A stretch of 64,000 nucleotides of DNA from Ruminococcus sp. (GTDB lineage Bacteria; Bacillota; Clostridia; Lachnospirales; Lachnospiraceae), in NCBI GenBank assembly GCA_020024635.1, contig JAHHTL010000001.1:1-64000 (forward strand). The letters are read 5' to 3'. The notes beneath the pieces are model-generated. The model saw only the letters and a list, made by a program, of their open reading frames with translations. It searched no databases and was not told the origin of the DNA. Shown here in pieces: positions 6,845-15,718 of the stretch. Numbering within the stretch: position 1 is the stretch's first letter; every line of letters starts with the position of its first letter. The position numbers and the translations under genes were made by a program.

Positions 6845-7555
6845 ATGAGTATTTTAGAATTACAAAATGTTGAGAAAATATATGGAGAAAAAGACAATCA
6901 GGTAAAGGCACTACGGAATATAAATCTAAAGGTAGAAGAAGGCGAGTTTGTTGCCATTGTAGGAACATCTGGTTCGGGCAAATCTACTTGTCTTAACTTG
7001 ATTGGAGGACTAGACAATCCCACAAGTGGAAAGATTTTCATAAAAAATCAAGAGATTGGTTCTCTGTCAAGAAAAGAACTGACGATTTTCCGCAGAAGAA
7101 ATATCGGATTTGTATTCCAAAATTACAGTCTGATGCCTGTGTTGAATGTGTATGATAACGTGGCATTACCGGTAACATTTGATCGTGGAAGGCATATAAA
7201 TCGCAAATATGTCGAAGAATTGTTACGGGAACTGGGGATTTGGGAAAAACGCAAGAAATATCCAAACGAATTATCCGGTGGTCAGCAGCAAAGAGTTGCC
7301 ATCGCCAGAGCTTTGGCAAATAAACCGAGCATCCTGCTTTGCGATGAACCGACAGGTAATTTAGACACAGCTACAACCATTGAGGTTATGGAGGTATTAA
7401 AAACGAGTTGTCGCAAATACAATCAGACGATTCTTATGGTAACGCATAATGAAGCTATTGCACAGACTTGCGACAGAGTGATTCATATCGAAGATGGTCA
7501 GATTGTTACAGAAAAGAAAAGATTTCCAACAAAAGGCGGTGATGTTGTATGTTAA
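6845..7555 (+). CDS. ABC transporter ATPase, MacB/BceA type
   Basis: The 236-residue ATPase has Walker A GTSGSGKST, a Q-loop, signature LSGGQQQR, Walker B LLCDEP and a switch histidine (MVTHN). It pairs with the large FtsX-type permease whose start overlaps its stop. Such pairs in Firmicutes remove or resist membrane-active peptides, or supply energy for extraction of lipid-linked material. Here it may give self-protection against the peptide made upstream. From about 6900 onward codon choice is visibly less AT-biased than in the flanking island genes, hinting at a different origin. RBS AAGGAG lies upstream at 6829-6834. Confidence 0.88.
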   Translation: MSILELQNVEKIYGEKDNQVKALRNINLKVEEGEFVAIVGTSGSGKSTCLNLIGGLDNPTSGKIFIKNQEIGSLSRKELTIFRRRNIGFVFQNYSLMPVLNVYDNVALPVTFDRGRHINRKYVEELLRELGIWEKRKKYPNELSGGQQQRVAIARALANKPSILLCDEPTGNLDTATTIEVMEVLKTSCRKYNQTILMVTHNEAIAQTCDRVIHIEDGQIVTEKKRFPTKGGDVVC

Positions 7556-10209
7556 AACTGGCATGGAAATATATGCGGTATTACAAAAGTCAGACATTGG
7601 CAATCTTTACGAGTATTTTATTAACAGCATCATTGCTTTCAGGAATTTCCTCCTTGATTTACAGCAGTCAGAAAAGTGATCTGGCAAACAGCAAAACCAT
7701 TTACGGAGATTGGCATTATTATGTAGAAATGGACAAGGCATTTTTTGATTCTGTAGAAAGTGGTGAGAAAGGAAAAGGATATACACTGGAACAGTGCGGG
7801 AAGATGGAAATTCGTGATGTAGTGGCAGAAGAGTTTTTAATCTGTTTTATCCATACCGATGAAATATACCGACAGATGGTACACAGAGAGTTGTTAGAGG
7901 GAAGATTCCCGGAGAAAGAGAATGAAATTGCAGCGGATGGATTTGTACTTAGCAATCTCGGATTTTCGGGAAATTTAGGAGATTCGCTTCGCATTGGAGA
8001 AAAGGAGTATATTGTCACTGGTGTTGTGAAAAGCGAATGGGCGGCAAGTTCCAGTGAAATGGAAGTTTTTGTGAGCGATTCTTTTAAAGGACGAGGAAGT
8101 CAGACGTTTTTGTATCTCAGATTTAATGAAGATGAGAAGTTACATAAACAGTTGGATGCTTTTTTGCAGAAATATAAATTATCATCTGAAGTAGTAGTCG
8201 GGAATGATGAAGTCATACAGTATCTTGGTGGAGAAGCACCAAGCAGCATTTACGAAATTGTGAAATTTGGTCTGACCAACGAAGAAGGAAACTTCACTTA
8301 TATCGTTTTGAAATTGCAGAGTGATTATAATCTGGCTTATAACGGAATGATCCTCCTGTTATGTCTGTTTAGCCTTTTTGTAGTATATAGTGTATTTAAC
8401 ATTTCTGTATCAAAGAGAACTTCTGAGTACGGAATGTTGCAGACGTTAGGTATTAGTGAAGCGCAGATTGGCGGTACATTGCTTTTGGAACTTTGGGTGT
8501 TATTTTTCATTGGGTATCCGTTAGGATGTTTTTTAGGAAATGGTGTATTAAGCCTTGTGTATCAGAAGTTTAGTGGTGTATTTGGTGGAAAAGGAATTGG
8601 AGGAGCGGAAACTGGTCTATCTGTTGTCGATCATACGTTGGCAGAAGGGGAAAAAGCATTAGAGTTTTTTGTTTCAGTAGATGCAATGGTATTTGGATTT
8701 ATATTCCTGCTGATTTCATTAGCATTTGTTGCCTTTATTGTGGTTCGCTCACTTCGGAAACACTCTTTGAAAGCGGTGATGAGTGGAGAGATGTCATTCA
8801 CAAAGCGGAGAAAAATATATGCACTTCGCCATGTAAATATGGCAAACGTAGTTGTACGGAAATTCATGTTTTCCAATAAACGGAAAGTGATTGGAATTTT
8901 ATTATCCTTGTCTATAGGTGGATGTATTTTCTTGTGTACTACTTATATGGTAGAGAATTTGAAGGTTCACACAGAACTTTCCATGATGTCTGATGACGGA
9001 CTTGGTTCAGAGTACCGCATTTCTTTAAAGTCCGATTCACTGAAAGACACAATTCCAAAGGCGGTAGCAGATAAGATTAAAAATATGCCGGAAACAGAGA
9101 ATGTATATATAACAAAGTATACGATGGGGGAATTACAGCTTTCTAGAAATGAGTTTTTGGAAGAAGAAGATTGGAGTGATTATTTCAAATATCAAAATCA
9201 AGAACCATATTTTATCCAAAGATATGATGGCATCTGTAATCAGAAGGAAGATGGAAATTACCGCATTAAATATAATGTGTACGGTTACGATGAAGCAATG
9301 ATAGAACAACTTCAGGATTTCATTTTGGAAGGAGAGATTCAACCAGAAACAATCAAAAACAATAATCAAGTGATTGTGACAGCAAATATGGATGGTCAGG
9401 GAAATTACTATTTTTACGGAAAGAAACCAGGAGATAAGATAACACTTCGTGTACCAAAGACAGAGAACTATACGGATGAACTGTTAAAATTCCAGAGTGG
9501 AGAAGAAAACTATATCGAGAAAGAGTTTGAGATTGCTGCAATCGTAAACAGACCGTTGGCGCAGGAGAAAGATTTCCTGAATACAGAAGTCTGGAAAAAT
9601 GCTCAGAGTGTGATTATGACTGGCAAACAGATGGAAGAAAACTTTGGAATTACAGATTACAGTTTTATCAATGCGTCACCAGTTGAGGACGCAGATGTAG
9701 AGAGCGTGAGCAATCAATTGCTTCAGGTAATCCGAGATGTTCCGAAGGCAGTATTGCAGGATTATACTTCTGCAATAGAAACACAGAAAGATTATCTCAA
9801 ACAACAACAGATTTTCTTCTCCAGTATTGCAATGATACTGCTGATTATTAGTTTGTTTCATATCGCAAACAGTATGAACCATACAATTCTTGCCAGAAGA
9901 AGAGAATACGGTATCATCCGTGCAATGGGAATCACAGAAAACGGGTTTTATAAGATGATTTTGCAAACAGGTATTTTTTACGGGTTGCTGGCAGATGTAT
10001 TTATCTTTCTGCTTTATAATCTGGTTCTTAGGAAAGTGATGGATTATTATATGGCTCATGTACTACAGTTTTTACATCTGACTTCCAATGTTCCGAATCT
10101 GGTTTTGATTGGAATTATGCTGATGAATGTGGTAATTGCAGTGGTGGCAGTGATGATTCCGGCATGGAAGATGGGAAGAGAGCATATCATAAATGAAATT
10201 AGAAGATAG
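7549..10209 (+). CDS. FtsX-type ABC permease (MacB-like), two-ectodomain form
   Basis: The 886-residue membrane protein shows two FtsX repeats. The first helix is near residue 20, followed by an external region to ~265, a three-helix cluster ~265-415, another helix ~448-468, a large external region ~470-740 and a final three-helix cluster ~745-880. This is the eight-helix, two-ectodomain plan of LolE/SalY-like permeases rather than the ten-helix BceB plan. It works with the ATPase encoded just upstream (7-nt overlap). The proposed role is immunity or peptide resistance, inferred from position. The gene ends 110 nt before the regulator gene and no terminator is evident there. Confidence 0.86.
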   Translation: MLKLAWKYMRYYKSQTLAIFTSILLTASLLSGISSLIYSSQKSDLANSKTIYGDWHYYVEMDKAFFDSVESGEKGKGYTLEQCGKMEIRDVVAEEFLICFIHTDEIYRQMVHRELLEGRFPEKENEIAADGFVLSNLGFSGNLGDSLRIGEKEYIVTGVVKSEWAASSSEMEVFVSDSFKGRGSQTFLYLRFNEDEKLHKQLDAFLQKYKLSSEVVVGNDEVIQYLGGEAPSSIYEIVKFGLTNEEGNFTYIVLKLQSDYNLAYNGMILLLCLFSLFVVYSVFNISVSKRTSEYGMLQTLGISEAQIGGTLLLELWVLFFIGYPLGCFLGNGVLSLVYQKFSGVFGGKGIGGAETGLSVVDHTLAEGEKALEFFVSVDAMVFGFIFLLISLAFVAFIVVRSLRKHSLKAVMSGEMSFTKRRKIYALRHVNMANVVVRKFMFSNKRKVIGILLSLSIGGCIFLCTTYMVENLKVHTELSMMSDDGLGSEYRISLKSDSLKDTIPKAVADKIKNMPETENVYITKYTMGELQLSRNEFLEEEDWSDYFKYQNQEPYFIQRYDGICNQKEDGNYRIKYNVYGYDEAMIEQLQDFILEGEIQPETIKNNNQVIVTANMDGQGNYYFYGKKPGDKITLRVPKTENYTDELLKFQSGEENYIEKEFEIAAIVNRPLAQEKDFLNTEVWKNAQSVIMTGKQMEENFGITDYSFINASPVEDADVESVSNQLLQVIRDVPKAVLQDYTSAIETQKDYLKQQQIFFSSIAMILLIISLFHIANSMNHTILARRREYGIIRAMGITENGFYKMILQTGIFYGLLADVFIFLLYNLVLRKVMDYYMAHVLQFLHLTSNVPNLVLIGIMLMNVVIAVVAVMIPAWKMGREHIINEIRR

Positions 10210-10319
10210 AATTATAATAGCGTAAAACTTGTAAATCATTATCGCATAATTTGCTACTTTATATATGGGTTATTTTATGATAGAGTATTATTCGAAATGA
10301 CACAATAAGGAGTTCAGAA

Positions 10320-11036
10320 ATGTATAAAGTAGCGATATGCGATGATGAAATTGGTATTTGTAATCATTTGGAAAGTTATATAGAAAAATATATGGAGGCA
10401 CATTATATATCAACTGAAGTTGATGTGTTTTATACGGGAGAAACTTTATGTGATTATTTGGAAAGAAATAATGAAATCGATTTGATTTTTTTAGACATTG
10501 AGTTACCTAAAGCAAATGGTGTTGAAGTAGGACAGTTTGTACGAAATAAGTTAAAAGATGAAGTGACTGATATTATATATATATCGTCTAAAACGAGTTA
10601 TGCCTTAGATTTGTTTAAGTGCCGCCCATTGGATTTTATAATTAAACCACTCTCATACGAGAAAATAGAAAATATCTTAGATGTGGCTATCAAGAGGAGC
10701 GGAATAAAAAGTAAAACATTTGAGTTTCAATGTGAAGGAGTAATAAAAAAAATTTTATTACAACAGATACTTTATTTTAGAAGTGATAATAAAAAAATCC
10801 ATATAATTACATGTTCTGGAGAAGAAAAAGTGTTTAATGGAAAACTTATTGATGTACGTGATAAAGTACCTGCGACAGCTTTTCTACAAATACATAAATC
10901 ATATTTGATTAATTGTGATTATGTTTCGGAATACAAATATGAATGGGTAAAAATGGTTAATCATGATATATTAAACATTTCAAAAGCACACAGAAAGGAT
11001 GTAAAGGGTGCATTGATCAAACGTGCACTACAGTAG
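10320..11036 (+). CDS. AgrA-like LytTR response regulator
   Basis: The 238-residue product has an N-terminal receiver with acidic residues D8/D9, phospho-acceptor D59 (IFLDIELP) and the conserved lysine in FIIKPLS. A C-terminal LytTR DNA-binding domain follows (ILYFRSDNKKIHI, FLQIHKSYLIN). It is the expected partner of the kinase that follows, with which it overlaps. By analogy with agr systems it should activate transcription after the secreted AgrD-derived signal is sensed. Likely targets are the promoter ahead of agrD and perhaps its own 110-nt upstream region. I could not confirm LytTR direct repeats there by eye. RBS AAGGAG (10306-10311) precedes the ATG. Confidence 0.9.
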   Translation: MYKVAICDDEIGICNHLESYIEKYMEAHYISTEVDVFYTGETLCDYLERNNEIDLIFLDIELPKANGVEVGQFVRNKLKDEVTDIIYISSKTSYALDLFKCRPLDFIIKPLSYEKIENILDVAIKRSGIKSKTFEFQCEGVIKKILLQQILYFRSDNKKIHIITCSGEEKVFNGKLIDVRDKVPATAFLQIHKSYLINCDYVSEYKYEWVKMVNHDILNISKAHRKDVKGALIKRALQ

Positions 11037-12336
11037 TGGTATAAAAATGGAGAGAGTGATCTTGGGAGTTATAGCAAATGTTTTGAGAACATATGCTATA
11101 TATAGATTTATTGGATTGTTTTATTTCTCTAAAACAGAAAATAAGTGGATAAAAAGCGGAGTATATGTTTTATTTGTAATGCTAACTAGTGGCGGTTATT
11201 ATCTCTTGAATAATCAATATGTTAATATTTTTACGAATTTAGTTGGATTATCCTTGATTGTTTCAACTTATCAAGGATCTATAAAAAAGAATATTCTGTC
11301 TGTTATCAGTATTTATTCTGTAAATGTAGTAATAGAAAGTTTAGTTTTTTCGATTATAAAAACAAATAGACAGTCGATCGATATTTTGGAGTCAGTAAAC
11401 GAGTGCATAGTTAGTATTGGAATTCTCTTATTTGTAGTGGTTTTAGAAAAAACAAAGGCAATAAAGAAAAAAGAATTTCAAATTAGTTCTTCATTGTGGT
11501 TATGGCTAATTAGTGTACCGGTCATAAGTATTATTATTATTTTGTTAATGCTTAATTCAACTGGATTAGGAGAAAATATAATTGAAATAGAAATTACAGG
11601 AATACTTGTAATAAATTTTGCAATCTTTTATTTATATGGTGCCGTGCAAGATTATTATAGGCAGAAAATAGAAAAAGAAGAGTTTTTCAATAGGATGGAA
11701 ATATATGCGAATCAATTAGATATAATGAAAAATTCTTATCAAAAGATAAGAGAATTACGACATGATATGAGACATCATTTAGGTGAGTTGAAATATTTAG
11801 CAAATGCAAATGAAAAAAAGCAATTACTTGTTTATATTGAGGATATGGAACGCCATATGATTAATGCGGAGGAATATGTGGCGTCAGGCAATAAAGAAAT
11901 TGATGGAACGTTAAATTATCTATTACAAACTGCAAAAAAGAAATTAAAAGAAGTGGATGTTAGTGTTTCGATTCCAGAGAATTTAGAAATTCACAATTAT
12001 CTTTTTAATGTTATTTTAGGAAATCTTTTGGAGAATGCTATTTCGGCTGCAATGAAGACTGAGAAAAAATATTTGAAAGTTCATATTAAATTAAAGCAAA
12101 ATATTATATATATTGTCGTAGAAAATAGTTATAATGGAGAAGTGAAACTAAAAGACAATAAAATAATGACAAGTAAAAAGGATACGGAGATTCATGGGAT
12201 TGGATTAGAAAGTGTAAAGAGAATGGCTGAGGAAATGAATGGTATGCTGGATATTCAATGGGAAAAATCAGTATTTACAGTAAATGTTATGTTTTATTTA
12301 GAAGAAATAGAACATAGTAATTCTATAAAAGTTTAG
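11023..12336 (+). CDS. AgrC-like GHKL sensor histidine kinase
   Basis: The 437-residue product has six to seven membrane helices in residues ~1-215, the sensor type that binds peptide pheromones in agr and related systems. A cytoplasmic kinase region follows with H-box RELRHDMRHHL, N-box NLLENAISAA and G-box HGIGLESVKRM. The assigned start is a GTG overlapping the end of the regulator gene. An ATG at 11047 is an alternative, and neither has a strong RBS. The kinase lies about 9 kb from agrBD, with the whole peptide operon between them. That is an unusual arrangement, but it fits a pheromone switch that controls peptide production. Confidence 0.88.
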   Translation: MHYSSGIKMERVILGVIANVLRTYAIYRFIGLFYFSKTENKWIKSGVYVLFVMLTSGGYYLLNNQYVNIFTNLVGLSLIVSTYQGSIKKNILSVISIYSVNVVIESLVFSIIKTNRQSIDILESVNECIVSIGILLFVVVLEKTKAIKKKEFQISSSLWLWLISVPVISIIIILLMLNSTGLGENIIEIEITGILVINFAIFYLYGAVQDYYRQKIEKEEFFNRMEIYANQLDIMKNSYQKIRELRHDMRHHLGELKYLANANEKKQLLVYIEDMERHMINAEEYVASGNKEIDGTLNYLLQTAKKKLKEVDVSVSIPENLEIHNYLFNVILGNLLENAISAAMKTEKKYLKVHIKLKQNIIYIVVENSYNGEVKLKDNKIMTSKKDTEIHGIGLESVKRMAEEMNGMLDIQWEKSVFTVNVMFYLEEIEHSNSIKV

Positions 12337-12349
12337 AACAGAATTACGG

Positions 12350-12384
12350 AGGATTGAGAGAAGATAGTTCTTTCAATCCTTTTA
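12350..12384 (+). terminator. Terminator after the kinase gene
   Basis: AGGATTGA (12350-12357) pairs with TCAATCCT (12373-12380), extended inward by further pairs and followed by TTTTAT. It closes the agr/RiPP island. Confidence 0.8.
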
Positions 12385-12426
12385 TATTGTGGGTTTTAGA
12401 TGAAATGTAAATGATAGTGTAAAGAT

Positions 12427-12443
12427 GGTAATGTAGATTATTC
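12427..12443. repeat. 17-bp near copy of a sequence at 137-153
   Basis: GGTAATGTAGATTATTC here matches GGTAATGTAAATTATTC at 137-153 with one mismatch. The two copies lie just outside the island on each side. The rest of the 369-base gap 12337-12705 holds two terminators, a small A/T hairpin near 12473-12493 and no gene that I can support. Confidence 0.4.
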
Positions 12444-12505
12444 GTAAGCGATTAGTTTTTGGGCGTTCAATAGATAGTAAATAGTTTTTTACTACAGATT
12501 TCCTA

Positions 12506-12546
12506 TCAAAAATACCCTGACCACATTTGGGAATGTAATCAGGGTA
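12506..12546 (-). terminator. Terminator of the padR-DUF1700 operon
   Basis: TACCCTGA (12513-12520) pairs with TCAGGGTA (12539-12546), with an inner ACATT/AATGT stem and a TGGG loop. On the minus strand the hairpin is followed by TTTTTG, as expected for the operon read from 13609 downward. Confidence 0.8.
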
Positions 12547-12705
12547 CCTTGACAATTCATATATGATTGAGTGTATTGAGACTATGAAGAAAAGTCTGCA
12601 AATGTAAATTTTAGATGTGACTTTCTATGATAATGATAGGGCAGATTGCTTAATTTTATCTATTCTTCATAAGCTGTAAAATTTTGGAAAGCATTTTATG
12701 AATGC

Positions 12706-13296
12706 TTATTCTGTCTTCTGTCTCATTTTTATAACCTTGGTCAACGCAATCGTAACAAACCTGATTATGTGTTTGACGACGAAAAAAAGTAAAAAGGAAA
12801 TTAGACATGTCATTGAAATCAGAATCAATGAACCACCAAATGTTTTTAACCATAGAATAGGAGCGAAAGGAATAAGAAAACTAAATGATTTTAGGAATAG
12901 CGCAATTCCAGTTCCACCTAATGTGATCACAGTTACTCCGATTGAAAAAATAATGGCTAAAAAAGATATTAAAAGTGCAAATCCAACAGATAAAACGACG
13001 ATAAGAATTGGAAAACTAAATGGGAGTACACATATGCCGGCAACAGCAAGTGTAAGCCCTTTTAGAGGCGGTGTTTTTTTACTCTGCTCTTGCGTGACTT
13101 GTTTCGTAGCCGATTCTGCGTATATTTTTGCCGCAAGACTATGAGGTTCGCCAAAGTATTCTTTCATTTGGTTATACTCTGTCAATTTTCCCTCAATTGC
13201 ATATTCCTTATAAAAACTAACTGCATCCTCTCGTTCGTCGGCAGGTAGCCGTTTAAGACAAGCATATAATTCGTCAAAATATTGATCAATATTCAT
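12706..13296 (-). CDS. DUF1700 (HAAS-type) membrane protein
   Basis: The 196-residue product starts with the DUF1700 signature (YFDELYACLKRLPADEREDAVSFYKEY split over residues 6-32, and YFGEPHSLA), a helical domain often encoded next to PadR regulators. Three or four membrane helices follow (residues ~80-105, ~110-135, ~150-185). Its start overlaps the end of padR by 11 nt, so they form one operon. The family is thought to work in membrane-stress or signalling circuits together with its PadR partner. No biochemical role can be assigned. It is not obviously part of the RiPP island, since it is convergent with it and has its own terminator. Confidence 0.82.
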   Translation of the reverse strand: MNIDQYFDELYACLKRLPADEREDAVSFYKEYAIEGKLTEYNQMKEYFGEPHSLAAKIYAESATKQVTQEQSKKTPPLKGLTLAVAGICVLPFSFPILIVVLSVGFALLISFLAIIFSIGVTVITLGGTGIALFLKSFSFLIPFAPILWLKTFGGSLILISMTCLISFLLFFVVKHIIRFVTIALTKVIKMRQKTE

Positions 13297-13609
13297 TGTT
13301 ATCCCCCTTTTTCAATAAATTGTCTATGTCTTTTTTGAATTCATTCCATTCCAAAATATAGGTGTCTAATGCTTTTTTTCCACTCTCAGTCAATCTATAA
13401 TATCTACGATTTCTACCCTGGTAAGGAACATCATAGGTAGATAGAAGGTTGTTTTTTTGTAAACGCTTCAAAGCTGGATACATAGCAGTCTCTGATATAT
13501 CAAGAATCTTTCGAACCTCCTGTGTAACAATATATCCATATTCATCTTTATTTTTCAGTGTACTGAGAACAACGAAATCTAAGATATTCCCCCCAATTTG
13601 GAATCCCAT
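13286..13609 (-). CDS. PadR family transcriptional regulator
   Basis: The 107-residue protein matches small PadR-type winged-helix repressors: VLSTLKNKDEYGYIV, then a recognition helix around ETAMYPALKRLQ, then the wing with GRNRRYYRLTESGKKAL. A short C-terminal helix supports dimer formation. RBS AGGAGG lies 7 nt before the ATG (complement of 13617-13622). It is encoded with a DUF1700 membrane protein, a very common pairing, and probably represses its own operon. Its ligand is unknown. Confidence 0.9.
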   Translation of the reverse strand: MGFQIGGNILDFVVLSTLKNKDEYGYIVTQEVRKILDISETAMYPALKRLQKNNLLSTYDVPYQGRNRRYYRLTESGKKALDTYILEWNEFKKDIDNLLKKGDNNEY

Positions 13610-13848
13610 AAAATCACCTCCTAATTACTAGCATAATGTTTATTTTTTAATTTCTCATATTATAAAACAAATAATATAAGAAGTCAAGTAGTATAATTAC
13701 AAGAGTTGTTATCTGGATGGAGGGACTATCATTGATTTTCATGAAAAATACATATATAAGAATATGGAATATGAAAATAAATATTGAATATTTGTTTGAA
13801 GAATGATATAATCCATCTAAAAATTATTTATTTAGGAGGATATAATTC

Positions 13849-15156
13849 ATGGACACAGACCCTGACGGGACACAAATTTTTACACAATTATTTATTTTAG
13901 TATTTCTAACATTGGTAAATGCTTTTTTTGCCGGAGCTGAGATGGCGGTGGTTTCTGTAAATAAGAATCGAATTCATCGACTTGCGGAAGAGGGAAATAA
14001 AAAAGCGTTACTGATTCAGTCGTTATTTACGGATTCTACAAAATTCTTATCTACAATTCAGGTTGCAATTACATGTGCTGGGTTCTTTTCAAGTGCGTCT
14101 GCAGCCACAGGAATATCGCAAGTGTTAAGCGGATGGCTGACACGGATTCGTGTGCCATATTCAGACACAATTTCTTTTTTTGGTGTAACAATTATATTGA
14201 TGTATTTTAACCTTGTTTTTGGTGAATTAGTTCCAAAAAGAATTGCTTTACAAAAAGCAGAGGCGTTTTGCTTTTTTACAGTGAAACCAATTTATTATAT
14301 CTCGAAAGTATTATCTCCATTTATTGCATTGCTTTCTATGTCAACAAAGGGAGTATTGAGAATAATTGGAATGAAAACGGAGGAAGAAGAGGAAAACGTT
14401 TCCGAAGATGAAATTAAATCTTTGATTGAAAAGGGAAGAATGACAGGTGTGATCGAAGAACATGAAAGTGAAATGATTAAATCTGTATTTTCCTTTGATG
14501 ATAAGTGCGCAAGGGACATTATGACACCAAGAAGAGAGGTATATGCAGTTGATATCAAGGAATCTTTGCAAGAACAAGTGATTAGTATATTAGAATCCAG
14601 ACATTCTAGAATTCCAATTTACGAAGATCATATTGATAACATCATAGGTATTTTACATATTAACGACTATATGATTGCGATGCAAAATCAAAAGGCAGAT
14701 CATGATATTCGTTCTCTTTTGCAAAAGCCTTATTTTGTTCCAGATAGTAAGGATGCAGACGAATTATTTAGAGAAATGCAAAAAAATCAAAAGAGAATGG
14801 CTCTTTTGGTAGATGAGTATGGTGGATTTTCAGGGATTATTACGATTGAAGATCTTGTAGAAGAGATTGTTGGAGATATTAATGAAGAAAATGACTGTGT
14901 GTTTCCAGAATTTGTAGAAGTAGGAAAGAATCAGTACTTAATTGATGGAAAGATGTTGGTGGAAGATCTAAATAATAAACTGGATTTAACGATTCAAACA
15001 GAAAATTACGATACGGTTTCAGGTTTTTTGATTGAAAAATTAGGATATATTCCAGAGGAATCCTCCAAGGAAGAGATTAAAATCTCTAATTTATGTTTTC
15101 AAATACATGAAATGAAACACAAAAGAATTGAAAAAGTTTTGCTGGTGTTTTGCTAG
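13849..15156 (+). CDS. CNNM/CorC-type hemolysin-family transporter
   Basis: The 435-residue product has an N-terminal DUF21 membrane domain (residues ~10-190, with FFAGAEMAVVSVN and FGELVPKRIAL), a pair of CBS domains (~205-330, MTPRREVYAVDI and LLVDEYGGFSGIIT) and a C-terminal CorC_HlyC domain (~345-425). Members of this family act in magnesium or cobalt efflux or homeostasis. The name hemolysin is historical. The RBS TTAGGAGGAT lies just before the ATG, and a perfect palindromic terminator follows. A second gene of the same family is cut by the right end of this window. Confidence 0.9.
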   Translation: MDTDPDGTQIFTQLFILVFLTLVNAFFAGAEMAVVSVNKNRIHRLAEEGNKKALLIQSLFTDSTKFLSTIQVAITCAGFFSSASAATGISQVLSGWLTRIRVPYSDTISFFGVTIILMYFNLVFGELVPKRIALQKAEAFCFFTVKPIYYISKVLSPFIALLSMSTKGVLRIIGMKTEEEEENVSEDEIKSLIEKGRMTGVIEEHESEMIKSVFSFDDKCARDIMTPRREVYAVDIKESLQEQVISILESRHSRIPIYEDHIDNIIGILHINDYMIAMQNQKADHDIRSLLQKPYFVPDSKDADELFREMQKNQKRMALLVDEYGGFSGIITIEDLVEEIVGDINEENDCVFPEFVEVGKNQYLIDGKMLVEDLNNKLDLTIQTENYDTVSGFLIEKLGYIPEESSKEEIKISNLCFQIHEMKHKRIEKVLLVFC

Positions 15157-15182
15157 TATTTCGAAGAAATTGCATAAAAGTT

Positions 15183-15206
15183 ACCGCCCACGTGGGCGGT
15201 ATTTTT
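15183..15206 (+). terminator. Palindromic terminator after the CNNM gene
   Basis: ACCGCCCAC (15183-15191) and GTGGGCGGT (15192-15200) form an 18-bp perfect palindrome followed by ATTTTT. It is a clear terminator for the upstream gene and may also serve the convergent small gene. Confidence 0.85.
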
Positions 15207-15225
15207 GCGAGTTCATGAAAAAAAG

Positions 15226-15492
15226 TTATAATTCTACGAAATCATGAAGAGTGGAATATGTAAAGTACGCTTTTTGATCTTCCGGCTTGATGTAGACACT
15301 TAGCTTTTCTTTGCATGTAATCTCCAAACCATTAGCTTTACATTTTTCTTCGATTTTGTTAAGAATATCTGCTTCGAAATATTCGTGATCCTGATACTGA
15401 ATAAAAATGTCGATATCTTTTACTGGGGGTTCGGATACAGGTGGAGTAATATGGAAATTTTTTTGTCTTTTTTTATCAATTCTTTTGCTCAT
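15226..15492 (-). CDS. Small DUF6465-like protein
   Basis: The 88-residue protein has a basic N-terminus (MSKRIDKKRQK), a central IDIFIQYQDHEYFEADILNKI stretch and a C-terminal segment VYIKPEDQKAYFTY. This pattern is common in short uncharacterised Lachnospiraceae proteins assigned to DUF6465. No signal peptide, membrane helix or catalytic motif is visible. An AAGGAG-type RBS lies before the ATG on the minus strand. Function is unknown. The assignment to DUF6465 is from memory of the family pattern and should be checked with a profile. Confidence 0.7.
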   Translation of the reverse strand: MSKRIDKKRQKNFHITPPVSEPPVKDIDIFIQYQDHEYFEADILNKIEEKCKANGLEITCKEKLSVYIKPEDQKAYFTYSTLHDFVEL

Positions 15493-15592
15493 AGTATCGA
15501 CTCCTTCTTACTTAATAATGTATTTAAAAAAATTATAATACTTTTGCAAAAGGAAGTCAAAAAATAAAAAATAAAAAAAATGAAATTTATGC

Positions 15593-15621
15593 TTGCATTT
15601 TCTAAAAAGATATGATAGTAT
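15593..15621 (+). promoter_or_regulatory. Promoter of tRNA-Gly
   Basis: TTGCAT (15593-15598) and TAGTAT (15616-15621) are 17 nt apart and end 21 nt before the tRNA. Confidence 0.55.
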
Positions 15622-15642
15622 AAATATTGTCTTAAGGACAAC

Positions 15643-15713
15643 GCGGGTGTAGTTCAATGGTAGAACACTAGCCTTCCAAGCTAGATACGTGGGTTCGATT
15701 CCCATCACCCGCT
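15643..15713 (+). tRNA. tRNA-Gly (anticodon UCC)
   Basis: Acceptor arms GCGGGTG (15643-15649) and CACCCGC (15706-15712) pair fully. The anticodon stem CTAGC/GCTAG encloses loop CTTCCAA, giving anticodon UCC, which reads GGA and GGG. The T arm GTGGG-TTCGATT-CCCAT is canonical. The 3' CCA is not encoded. A terminator follows directly. Confidence 0.95.
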
Positions 15714-15718
15714 TTGAA

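Noticed and set aside
7494..7679. Short plus-strand frame at the ATPase/permease junction
   Set aside because: It overlaps both real genes in another frame and has no RBS.
1..12450. Complete integrative element
   Set aside because: No integrase, transposase, relaxase or att site pair at a tRNA was found. Only a weak 17-bp repeat and a gene fragment hint at mobility.
12698..13144. 148-codon plus-strand frame
   Set aside because: It is a shadow of the DUF1700 gene on the opposite strand, which has PadR partner, RBS and terminator.
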